Positions 1-6,245 of a stretch of DNA of 10,756 nucleotides are shown in pieces. Each line of letters begins with the position of its first letter. The first letter of the stretch is position 1. The position numbers and the translations under genes are program-made. Under the pieces are notes generated by a model, which did no database searches, was not told the DNA's origin, and saw only the letters and a list, made by a program, of their open reading frames with translations. Origin of the DNA: Bacteroidales bacterium (GTDB taxonomy: Bacteria; Bacteroidota; Bacteroidia; Bacteroidales; JAADJA01); assembly GCA_029933495.1 (NCBI GenBank), contig JAOZOC010000064.1, positions 1-10,756 on the forward strand, read 5' to 3'.

Positions 1-93
1 TATGATTTGGAACTCAAAAGCAGGGAGCAGGCAGAGCGAAGGATCAAAGAAATAAGGTCGTGTTCTGAAATAGTTGACAGAAAAAGGTGTTAA
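1..93 (+). CDS. Possible 3' end of an unidentified coding region (partial)
   Basis: Frame 1 is open from the first base to a TAA at 91-93, giving 30 residues. They are rich in charged residues (Lys, Arg, Glu) and look like the end of a helical or coiled-coil protein, but they match no family I recognise. Frame 2 opens with an ATG and stops after 17 codons. The last ten codons run into a sequence that resembles an insertion-sequence end (61-119), so the natural C-terminus of this protein may have been replaced. It could also be non-coding. The frame is convergent with the regulator gene at 123-800. Confidence 0.3.
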   Translation, partial: YDLELKSREQAERRIKEIRSCSEIVDRKRC

Positions 94-119
94 TAAGTCA
101 ACTAAAAACAGGATGAAAA
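61..119 (+). mobile_element. Possible remnant of an IS3-like insertion-sequence end
   Basis: The stretch starts with TGTTCTGAAATAGTTGAC. A short A-rich leader follows, then an inverted copy of part of the same motif (GTCAACTA, 97-104), then ACAGGATGAAAAAC, where an ATG at 113 opens a frame that ends after ten codons. This is how the left end and leader of an IS3/IS150-type element usually look: a TG terminus, a GTTGAC core, then the start of orfA. No transposase follows, so only about 60 bp would remain. The resemblance rests on memory of such ends and is not proven. Confidence 0.3.
71..104. repeat. Inverted repeat, 8-bp arms, between convergent genes
   Basis: TAGTTGAC (71-78) and GTCAACTA (97-104) are perfect inverted copies with 18 bases between them. 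The repeat covers the stop of the leftmost frame and sits 18 bases beyond the stop of the regulator gene. No run of T follows on either strand, so it is a poor intrinsic terminator. It may belong to the possible insertion-sequence end. Confidence 0.45.
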
Positions 120-122
120 ACT

Positions 123-800
123 TTATAACTCATCATACTTCTTAATCAAAATCCTTTTCCTGTCGTAAATGATAATCCCATTTTTTTCAAGGTCATTCAG
201 TGTGGAGGTTACGGTTTGGCGGGTTGTTGCAGTCAGGCTTGCGATTTCCTGATGTGTGAGGTTCAGGTTTACCGATTTCTCGTCACCAACATCCCTGCCG
301 TGTTCATCTGCAAGGTCTTTTATAAAACTGCGAATACGCTCGGGTGCACTTTTAAACCAAAGTGATTCCAACCGTGCCTGAATTTTTCTTAGTCTGAAAC
401 CTATCGCTTTTGTAATACTGAGATTCAGTCTTGAGTTATTTCTCATAAACTCGCTAAATTCATTCACATCAATGCTGCAAACAAGAGCATCTTCGGTGGC
501 CTCAGCTATCTGTTTTCGCTCACTCTGGTCGGTAATGGCAAGCTCCCCGAAAATTTCTCCCTGCCCGAGAATAGCATGTATCATCTCCTTCCCGTCTTCC
601 GAAACGGAAGAAATTTTCACCTTTCCCTCTTTTAAAAAGAATATTGTATTTGATTTTTCATAAGGCAGATAAATAGCCTCGTTTTTATGACAATTCCTCA
701 TTTTTGTCCGCTCATTGAGTTTCATCATCTCCTTCTTTGATAATGCTTTCAGAATGTTGAAATTCTCAAGATACCATAATTTCTTGCCGGAACTGTCCAT
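123..800 (-). CDS. Crp/Fnr family transcriptional regulator
   Basis: A 225-residue cytoplasmic DNA-binding regulator. Residues about 15-120 form the cyclic-nucleotide-binding-type beta roll, with the turn motif GEIFGE at 81-86. A dimerisation helix follows at about 122-148. The winged helix-turn-helix is at about 180-225, and its recognition region LTHQEIASLTATTRQTVTST (181-200) closely matches the Crp pattern. There is no N-terminal cysteine cluster, so it is not an iron-sulfur FNR. Aligned to Crp, Glu86 and Arg95 keep the pocket residues, but the next residue is Lys96 where Crp has Ser, so cAMP binding is doubtful. I chose the ATG at 800: the frame extends to 878 only through a TTG start with an unrelated hydrophobic lead, and a good -7 box at 825-832 would place transcription start inside that extension. 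The gene is divergent from the small gene at 1018. Its targets are unknown; autoregulation is plausible. Confidence 0.93.
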   Translation of the reverse strand: MDSSGKKLWYLENFNILKALSKKEMMKLNERTKMRNCHKNEAIYLPYEKSNTIFFLKEGKVKISSVSEDGKEMIHAILGQGEIFGELAITDQSERKQIAEATEDALVCSIDVNEFSEFMRNNSRLNLSITKAIGFRLRKIQARLESLWFKSAPERIRSFIKDLADEHGRDVGDEKSVNLNLTHQEIASLTATTRQTVTSTLNDLEKNGIIIYDRKRILIKKYDEL

Positions 801-824
801 AGATAAAAGATAGATTTTATGAAA

Positions 825-832
825 CAAAGGTA
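825..832 (-). promoter_or_regulatory. -7 promoter box of the Crp/Fnr-type gene
   Basis: Read on the minus strand this is TACCTTTG, a full match to the Bacteroidota -7 consensus TAnnTTTG. Transcription would begin near 818, giving a leader of about 18 bases before the ATG at 800. I see no -33 TTTG at the usual spacing; the nearest is too close. Confidence 0.5.
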
Positions 833-921
833 ATAAAAAGTAACGGCAAAAACGAGAAATAATACAGGTGCTCGACAAATTTCCATTTTTATAGTCTTAT
901 TCAATAATATTAAATTACAAT

Positions 922-942
922 ATCTTAACATTAATTTAAGAT
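922..942. promoter_or_regulatory. Dyad between divergent promoters, possible operator
   Basis: ATCTTAA (922-928) and TTAAGAT (936-942) are perfect inverted arms separated by 7 bases. The dyad ends 20 bp upstream of the -7 box at 963-970, so it covers the -33 region of the small gene. It lies about 90 bp upstream of the regulator's own -7 box. Two-fold symmetry of this size fits a dimeric regulator such as the Crp/Fnr-type protein next door. The DNA is AT-rich, so chance is possible. Confidence 0.35.
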
Positions 943-962
943 GGTTCTGTTAAAAAATAATC

Positions 963-970
963 TACTTTCG
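963..970 (+). promoter_or_regulatory. -7 promoter box of the small unknown gene
   Basis: TACTTTCG matches TAnnTTTG at all fixed positions but one. Transcription would start near 977, giving a leader of about 40 bases before the ATG at 1018. A clear -33 element is not visible; that position is occupied by the dyad at 922-942. Confidence 0.4.
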
Positions 971-1017
971 CGGGCTCAAATTTTCAGAGTTGGTATAAAC
1001 ATTAAAAATCAAATGAT

Positions 1018-1290
1018 ATGAGTAAAGTAAATGAAAAACTTGTGAAAAGCTGCAATGATGCGCTGATAACATTCAAAAAGCTTAACCTGAGGGATTATTC
1101 CGATTTGAGCTCCAGACTGGAGTGGTGTATCGGAAGCTATGAATATGACAAAAATCCTGATGGGCTGATTGAGTATGGAGCCTTGGCATTGAATGCCCTG
1201 AAAGAATTCAAATCAAAGAATCCCCGGAAGGTGAACAAAAGAATAATTGAAAATCTTACAAAAGTTATTGGAGATTATTCCAGGAATTAA
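1018..1290 (+). CDS. Small conserved-looking protein of unknown function
   Basis: A 90-residue protein that I cannot assign to a named family. It has no signal peptide or membrane segment, so it is probably cytoplasmic. The composition suggests an all-alpha fold of about four helices. The C-terminal third is basic, with a KSKNPRKVNKR stretch at about residues 65-75. One cysteine at about 13 and another at about 37 do not form a metal motif. That it is a real gene is supported by its own -7 box, an ATG start, and a strong terminator 18 bases after its TAA stop. It is divergent from the Crp/Fnr-type regulator, and the dyad in between makes control by that regulator a reasonable guess. Nothing in the sequence shows what it does. 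Confidence 0.75.
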   Translation: MSKVNEKLVKSCNDALITFKKLNLRDYSDLSSRLEWCIGSYEYDKNPDGLIEYGALALNALKEFKSKNPRKVNKRIIENLTKVIGDYSRN

Positions 1291-1307
1291 TCCTTTTATT
1301 TTTAAGT

Positions 1308-1347
1308 AAAAAGCCTTTCAGATTTAAATGATCTGAAAGGCTTTTTT
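1308..1347. terminator. Bidirectional intrinsic terminator
   Basis: AAAAAGCCTTTCAGAT (1308-1323) pairs perfectly with ATCTGAAAGGCTTTTT (1331-1346) around a 7-base loop. The 16-bp stem has a GC-containing core, flanked by A on the left and T on the right, so it gives a U-tract on both strands. It ends transcripts of the small gene (stop 1290) and of the convergent peptidase gene (stop 1368). Confidence 0.92.
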
Positions 1348-1367
1348 CAATCAGTACTTTTATTTAG

Positions 1368-3611
1368 TTACAAAATCAATAATTTTCCAACAAGTTTTCT
1401 CCCAGACAACTCTATCTGGTAAAAATATAATCCAGGAGAAAAATCATTTGAATTAAAGGAGTATTTGTTTGTGCCTTTTTTAACATAGCCTTCTGAAAGA
1501 ATCTTAACTGTTGACATTTTTGAATCAAGCAGAGTTATACTAACATATCCCTCATATTCTTGCGGAATTGTATATGCAATAGTACATATTCCGCTTGCCG
1601 GATTAGGAAAACAGGTCGTTTCTATATTTTTAGAAAAAGGATTTTGGTTATCAATACCTGTCAGATAATTATCAAATATCACATCCGTACTGTCGAGAAC
1701 CGAATTACCAAATTCATCCCAGGCTTCTATAAATATCCTGTAATTGCCATCGGGATAATCAGCAGTAGGAAATGCCAGTTGAGCTTCAGAAGGATCGATC
1801 AGGGAATCCCCGTTGTTATTTGTTAAAATCTGGTAATAGTCGCGTTGTTGATTCATCCAGGGTGGAGAGGGATGGTTATAATCCTTTTTGTACATCACCG
1901 TTGCATATGGTTCATAATTGCCTCCGGAATAAAAACTGTATTGGTGATTAAGAATTTGTCCGAGTGTTTTAGGGAAAATGATACTATTCTGAGAGATATC
2001 TTTTATCCAATAGTAGGTTCTATATGCAGGTTGTTCCCAGGGTGAGTCTCCATGATAATCGCTAATTTTTGCAATAATATCAATGTCTCCGTACAAGCTA
2101 TCCGGGGTCAGATAAGTGCTGGTTTCATTTATACAAAATCCGAATTTTGAGTTAGCAGAAAAATCTTCGATAACAGGTGCAACATTATCAGTAATAGGAT
2201 CTAAAGCTAATAGTGGGTTAAAATTAATTCCCCATTCATCATCATCATAATACCATATTGTCCCCTGGTCGTGAATTTCAACAAAATGGATATGTCCCCA
2301 ATCGGCAGACCAGTGAATAATGTCGCCAAGATAATCATGTAACTGCACATAATCACCCACATCAACCTGAATGCTGCTTTCTACCAAATGTGCATACAGC
2401 CATCCGTCAGAATAACCAGATACCTGCTCAGGACTGATAGCAACCCGCCAGTAAATATCACCGCCAAGTGTTAAAACAAGCTTTACCCATCCTTCCTGAA
2501 CAGCATAAGCCGGCTCATTAACCGGTGTTATAATGTCAAGACCCTGGTGCAGGTACGACCAATCGCCTGAGCCATTACCCATATGTTGCTCATAATGGTT
2601 CCACACTGTGTGAACTTCATCAAAAGGAACAAATGGCCAGGGAATACTTTCGTAGTCACCATTCGATTTTGTTTTTACAGACTTGTTCTCAAAGGTACTA
2701 AAGGTTTTTGCTGCATGCTCTTCTTCTGCTATTTGACCTCCTTGAAAATCATACACATTTAAAATACCTTTTGAAATGCCGTTATTCCGATAATGAACAC
2801 CAGAAAGTATCAGGTTGTTTTCAGTTCGAATATCCCTAAAAGAAAAGTTGTCTGGCAGGTGTTTGCTGAAAATCTCTTTGTTGTTTTTAACAGAGTATGT
2901 TTTAAGTATCTTTTTTCCAATTACCGAAACAAAATCATTCCCGGCTGATATTGCTATTCCACGTGGATAAAACAGCCCTGTATTCAAAGTGCCTGTTAAT
3001 TTAAAATTATGATAAATATTTAGCTGTCCTTCTTTTGCTGTAGCCAGATATTCTTCATCCGGGGAAAAGGCAAACTTACTGCAACTTTCTAACCTGTAAT
3101 CCTTTTGGCCATTAAGAGATATTATATTCAGAAATTTGTCGGTTCCAACAACAAATTGTTTTCCTTTTGGAGAAAAGCCGAATAATGAGGCATAACGGAA
3201 AGTTTTAGATAATACAAACTCACCATAAGAATTGTAAATGTGGACAGTCAGCTCTTGCTTAAAATGAAACTTCATATCCATAACTGCAACGTACCCAGAA
3301 TTTGAAATGTATATGTCTGAGCCGGGTAAATAATCTAAACTGAATGATAAAGTCTCATTTTCAAATAGTTGAAAATTCTTTATCTCCCGCATTTCGTCCG
3401 TCACTCTTCCTGTCTCATATTTTGCTTTAAATATGCCATTTTCTGAAACAACATTAAACTCGTTATTAACATGACTATTAATAAATTTACCATTGAATGA
3501 AAGTTTTGTATTCCCAGGCAAATAATCATTTTTCTGAGCTTTTAAATTAAAAATGATGCAAGTCATAAAAACAAGCATTAAAACCGGAATTATAAATCTT
3601 TGAATTTTCAT
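1368..3611 (-). CDS. Secreted M23 (LytM-type) metallopeptidase with propeller-like N-terminus and T9SS sorting domain
   Basis: A 747-residue protein. A signal peptide (hydrophobic about 7-21) probably ends after Ala25. Residues about 90-290 hold repeats of the FSPKGKQFVVGT / FSPDEEYLATA kind, typical of beta-propeller blades. The M23 domain spans about 320-470. HxxxD is at His355 and Asp359, YAHL has His408, and HIH is at His440-His442, so zinc ligands His355, Asp359, His442 and catalytic His408 and His440 are all present. An Ig-like region follows (about 478-650). The C-terminal 90 residues (CFPNPASG at 667-674, then GLYFYQIELSGRKLVGKLLI) form a T9SS type A sorting domain, so the protein should cross the outer membrane and be anchored or released at the surface. 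Family members cut peptide cross-bridges in peptidoglycan or Gly-rich peptides; the substrate here is unknown. It is monocistronic and divergent from the sensor kinase. Confidence 0.9.
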   Translation of the reverse strand: MKIQRFIIPVLMLVFMTCIIFNLKAQKNDYLPGNTKLSFNGKFINSHVNNEFNVVSENGIFKAKYETGRVTDEMREIKNFQLFENETLSFSLDYLPGSDIYISNSGYVAVMDMKFHFKQELTVHIYNSYGEFVLSKTFRYASLFGFSPKGKQFVVGTDKFLNIISLNGQKDYRLESCSKFAFSPDEEYLATAKEGQLNIYHNFKLTGTLNTGLFYPRGIAISAGNDFVSVIGKKILKTYSVKNNKEIFSKHLPDNFSFRDIRTENNLILSGVHYRNNGISKGILNVYDFQGGQIAEEEHAAKTFSTFENKSVKTKSNGDYESIPWPFVPFDEVHTVWNHYEQHMGNGSGDWSYLHQGLDIITPVNEPAYAVQEGWVKLVLTLGGDIYWRVAISPEQVSGYSDGWLYAHLVESSIQVDVGDYVQLHDYLGDIIHWSADWGHIHFVEIHDQGTIWYYDDDEWGINFNPLLALDPITDNVAPVIEDFSANSKFGFCINETSTYLTPDSLYGDIDIIAKISDYHGDSPWEQPAYRTYYWIKDISQNSIIFPKTLGQILNHQYSFYSGGNYEPYATVMYKKDYNHPSPPWMNQQRDYYQILTNNNGDSLIDPSEAQLAFPTADYPDGNYRIFIEAWDEFGNSVLDSTDVIFDNYLTGIDNQNPFSKNIETTCFPNPASGICTIAYTIPQEYEGYVSITLLDSKMSTVKILSEGYVKKGTNKYSFNSNDFSPGLYFYQIELSGRKLVGKLLIL

Positions 3612-3654
3612 AAATTTGCTAATTATTTTCTGCTAAATTAAAAAGAAAACTCAG

Positions 3655-3675
3655 GGACACAACTTTTTTGTGTCT
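3655..3675. promoter_or_regulatory. Perfect short dyad upstream of the M23 peptidase gene
   Basis: GACACAA (3656-3662) and TTGTGTC (3668-3674) are perfect inverted arms around CTTTT; one G·T pair extends the stem. The dyad lies 45 bp upstream of the peptidase ATG at 3611. It could be an operator for a dimeric regulator, or a hairpin in the peptidase leader. As RNA on the plus strand the stem is not followed by a T run. No full TAnnTTTG box is visible for the peptidase gene, so its promoter is not placed. Confidence 0.35.
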
Positions 3676-3775
3676 AAATAATTCAAAGGGGTTTATTAAA
3701 TATTTTAAGTAAGCGGTATGAGTTATTATTTCCGGGCTGAGTCAGTTTTAAATAAATTTAACATTTTTTCTTCAA

Positions 3776-3802
3776 TTTGTATGTAATGATTTCCAATCTT
3801 TG
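3776..3802 (+). promoter_or_regulatory. Weak promoter candidate for the sensor kinase gene
   Basis: TTTG (3776-3779) is followed after 15 bases by AATCTTTG (3795-3802), which matches TAnnTTTG except for the first base. The spacing is shorter than usual. Transcription would start near 3809, 37 bases before the ATG at 3846. Confidence 0.3.
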
Positions 3803-3845
3803 TCGTTAATAATTATAAGCAGATGAATCATCTCAAATCCGCAAT

Positions 3846-5072
3846 ATGGAATCTAAAACCGATTACTCTATTCATAATGTGAGGATTAATATCCTTAAAC
3901 AAACAGAGATTTTTTCTGAGACAGAAGATTTTGTATTGTTCGAAATTGCGATGGAATTAGAAGAGGTTAATATTAAGCAGGGTCAGAATATCTTTAAAAA
4001 AGGTGAAGAGGGAGATGCAATGTACATCATAAAAAGCGGTAGTGTAAGAGTCCATGATAGTGGGCATGTTCTTTCCAGATTATACTCCGGACAGGTCTTC
4101 GGAGAGTTTGCTCTGTTTGATAAAGAAGCGAGGTCGGCATCGGTTACAGCTGATGAACCATCTGTTTTATACCGGCTAAACCAGGAAAACTTTTACAGAT
4201 TAATGGCTGAAAAGGCTGAAGTTACTAAAGGTATTCTGCGAAATGTAATTAAGAGAATCCGGGAGATGAACAAGCTGGAGAGTAAGCTTGCAAAGAGTTA
4301 TCTGAAAATTCAAAAACAAAAAAAAGAGATTGAAAATCAGCACAAGAATATTCTGAAACAGAAAGCAGAGCTTGAAAATACAAATAGTAAACTTACTAAG
4401 CTAAATGTAGAGAACAACCAACTAATCAGCATTGTTTCACATGGATTACGAAATCCTCTTACCAGTGGTCTTAGTGTAATTGATCTTTTAGAAAACTACT
4501 CCGATAATCTGACAGACGATCAGAAAGAGTATGTCCGGCTGATAAGCAACAGTCTCAGACGAATGAACAGTATGATAAATCAAACTCTTGACATTGACAC
4601 AATTCAATTGCAACGCAGTAACCTGAAACCGGAAAGGGTAAATTTGGCAGAAATATTAATGCAGGTCGAAAAGAGTTTTAAATATGCCTTAAAGATCAAA
4701 AAACTGACTCTGGAGCTAAAGACTGACGATCTGTTTGTGGAAGTTGACCACAATTTTATTTTTCTTGTTTTCGACAATATCGTTTCTAATGCCGTTAAAT
4801 TCTCGCCTCCTAATTCAAAAATTACTATTGACCTGTTCCGGTCAGGAGAAGAAGCGAGAGTAGAAATAAGCGATGAAGGCCCCGGCATCAGTCAGGAAGC
4901 ACTTCAAACCCTGTTCGATAAGCCTCAGATTCATGGAAGACAAAAAGATAAAACAGGGTTATCAATCGTGAAAAAATATGTGGAAGCTATGCACGGAACA
5001 ATTGAATGTGTAAGCAGGGCGGGGCAGGGAACAACTTTTGTAGTGACCTTTGAACTTATCCACTCAATATAA
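3846..5072 (+). CDS. Sensor histidine kinase with N-terminal cyclic-nucleotide-binding domain and atypical kinase motifs
   Basis: A 408-residue soluble protein without membrane segments. Residues about 18-130 form a cyclic-nucleotide-binding domain with a canonical phosphate-binding cassette: FGEFAL (85-90) and ARSAS (95-99), keeping Glu87 and Arg96. A charged coiled coil (about 137-195) leads into HisKA. The H box reads SHGLRNPL (198-205), with phospho-acceptor His199 but Gly200 in place of the acidic residue. The N box (Asn311, Asn315) and G1 box (DEGPG, 343-347) are intact. In the G2 box the usual first GxG is replaced by Lys-Asp-Lys (367-369), leaving only TGLSIVK. Binding a cyclic nucleotide or similar ligand probably controls kinase or phosphatase output through the coiled coil. 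No response regulator is adjacent, so the partner must be elsewhere. The stop is 32 bp from the stop of the convergent gene, with no strong terminator between them. Confidence 0.9.
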   Translation: MESKTDYSIHNVRINILKQTEIFSETEDFVLFEIAMELEEVNIKQGQNIFKKGEEGDAMYIIKSGSVRVHDSGHVLSRLYSGQVFGEFALFDKEARSASVTADEPSVLYRLNQENFYRLMAEKAEVTKGILRNVIKRIREMNKLESKLAKSYLKIQKQKKEIENQHKNILKQKAELENTNSKLTKLNVENNQLISIVSHGLRNPLTSGLSVIDLLENYSDNLTDDQKEYVRLISNSLRRMNSMINQTLDIDTIQLQRSNLKPERVNLAEILMQVEKSFKYALKIKKLTLELKTDDLFVEVDHNFIFLVFDNIVSNAVKFSPPNSKITIDLFRSGEEARVEISDEGPGISQEALQTLFDKPQIHGRQKDKTGLSIVKKYVEAMHGTIECVSRAGQGTTFVVTFELIHSI

Positions 5073-5104
5073 AAATCACCTTCTATTAAACCTTACCGTT
5101 TTTT

Positions 5105-6058
5105 TCAGTCGGTAATTATTATTTTCTTCGTTGCTAAGAGTTTACCTTTTTCTGATAACTGGAGATAATAAAGTCCGGATGGTAAACCATTTCGCAAGAC
5201 AGTAACCGATTGCCCTGAAATATTATCAATTTGCCAGGCTTTTTGTCCAAATGAGTTATAAATTGTTATTGTCGAATTTTTTAAATGATATTCTGTTCTT
5301 ATTGTTGTTTGCAATGAAAACGGATTAGGAATAACAGAAATATTAATATCTGCACTGTTTTCATCAATTGCAGTGCAATTCTGCCAGGGTGCTGACAAAG
5401 TTACAATATCATCAATCATCCACCCTTCCCTGTTTGTTTCCACCGAATCCGAAATGAAAGTAAACCGGATCATAAGACTGTCAGGCGGATAAATAATAGT
5501 ATCGGATTTTACAGGAAGCCACCACTGCCAGTTAAATCTTGATTGTATCCAGCCATCTGATTTACCGGTAATAGTCAGTAGATGAACAGAAGTATTACCG
5601 TTTGATTTATGATAATCATAATCCCACCAAAATTCGGAGTCCCAAGGCATAATATTGTTTGTGTCATTAACAACTATCCACGAATTGCCCCCGTCATAAG
5701 ATGCGTCAATTATACCAATATCATTTAAAGTATCCATATCGTATTTATGCCAGAACTCCATACTTGTATAGCAGGTTGAAGTGTACGGATTTCTTATAAC
5801 ATAAATAAAAACAGAAGTATCATTCGGCGGAAAACTGCTTAACGAATCGGTAAGAATTGCTTTAGTCCCTGAATGAGCAGAGTTAAAAAAATCTTTACCC
5901 GGAGTACCAATCTCCCAAATATTATTTCCTACAGAGTCAATAATGATTTTAGATGTTGGTGTCTCAAATGAAATTGAATCAAAGATTTGTGCACTTGCTT
6001 TGCCAGGCAGAATTATTAATATTAACAATGCTGTCAAAATGTGTAAATATTCTTTCAT
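5105..6058 (-). CDS. Secreted T9SS cargo protein with jelly-roll-like domain
   Basis: A 317-residue protein. The signal peptide is clear: hydrophobic core at about 7-18, cleavage after ASA at 23. The mature N-terminal part (about 25-225) is rich in Trp, Asp and Ser. It holds ASYDGGNSWIVV (119-130) and GWMIDDIVTL (212-221), features seen in MAM-like or immune-inhibitor-A-like jelly-roll modules that bind ligands. I see no catalytic motif. The C-terminus (about 237-317; VIPNPF at 242-247, GLYYLQLSEKGKLLATKKI near the end) is a T9SS type A sorting domain, so the protein is expected at the cell surface or outside. Its role may be adhesion or carbohydrate or protein binding, but this is inferred from fold only. 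It has its own -7 box and is divergent from the acyl-CoA ligase gene. Confidence 0.85.
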   Translation of the reverse strand: MKEYLHILTALLILIILPGKASAQIFDSISFETPTSKIIIDSVGNNIWEIGTPGKDFFNSAHSGTKAILTDSLSSFPPNDTSVFIYVIRNPYTSTCYTSMEFWHKYDMDTLNDIGIIDASYDGGNSWIVVNDTNNIMPWDSEFWWDYDYHKSNGNTSVHLLTITGKSDGWIQSRFNWQWWLPVKSDTIIYPPDSLMIRFTFISDSVETNREGWMIDDIVTLSAPWQNCTAIDENSADINISVIPNPFSLQTTIRTEYHLKNSTITIYNSFGQKAWQIDNISGQSVTVLRNGLPSGLYYLQLSEKGKLLATKKIIITD

Positions 6059-6085
6059 AACTGTTATATGGCCGATATCAGTTCA

Positions 6086-6093
6086 CAAAGCTA
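6086..6093 (-). promoter_or_regulatory. -7 promoter box of the T9SS cargo gene
   Basis: On the minus strand this reads TAGCTTTG, a full match to TAnnTTTG. Transcription start near 6079 gives a leader of about 21 bases to the ATG at 6058. No -33 TTTG is seen at normal spacing; the upstream DNA is very AT-rich. Confidence 0.5.
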
Positions 6094-6138
6094 CAAATTT
6101 TTATAATAATATAAAAATGCTCCCCAAAAGAAAAGCAG

Positions 6139-6146
6139 TAGTTTTG
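6139..6146 (+). promoter_or_regulatory. Upstream -7 box candidate for the acyl-CoA ligase gene
   Basis: TAGTTTTG fully matches TAnnTTTG. Transcription from here would start near 6153 and give a leader of about 90 bases to the ATG at 6246. No matching -33 element is seen. It is one of two candidates; the other is at 6203-6210. Confidence 0.4.
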
Positions 6147-6202
6147 CAGCCTGCTCATTAAAGGACAAATCAGGATATGAATCAGTGTTACCAAAATTAT
6201 CT

Positions 6203-6210
6203 TATTTTTG
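6203..6210 (+). promoter_or_regulatory. Downstream -7 box candidate for the acyl-CoA ligase gene
   Basis: TATTTTTG fully matches TAnnTTTG, and transcription would start near 6217, about 29 bases before the ATG at 6246. This is a usual leader length in Bacteroidota. If this box is used, the ATG at 6177 cannot be the start codon. Confidence 0.45.
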
Positions 6211-6245
6211 CCGCTTCTAAGAAAGTATTTACGAAGAAGATAATT

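Noticed and set aside
801..878. N-terminal extension of the Crp/Fnr-type regulator with a hydrophobic, signal-like lead
   Set aside because: It begins with TTG, does not resemble the family, and the -7 box at 825-832 lies inside it.
1560..2045. Plus-strand open frames inside the M23 peptidase gene
   Set aside because: They are antisense shadows of a gene with strong domain evidence, and their products show no recognisable features.
3822..3832. GATGAATCATC palindrome just before the kinase start
   Set aside because: The arms are only 5 bp, which is expected by chance in this sequence.
5093..5115. TTACCG/CGGTAA hairpin between the kinase and the T9SS cargo gene as a terminator
   Set aside because: The stem is only 6 bp with an 11-base loop, and the T run is in the loop rather than after the stem. 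It also overlaps the stop of the cargo gene.
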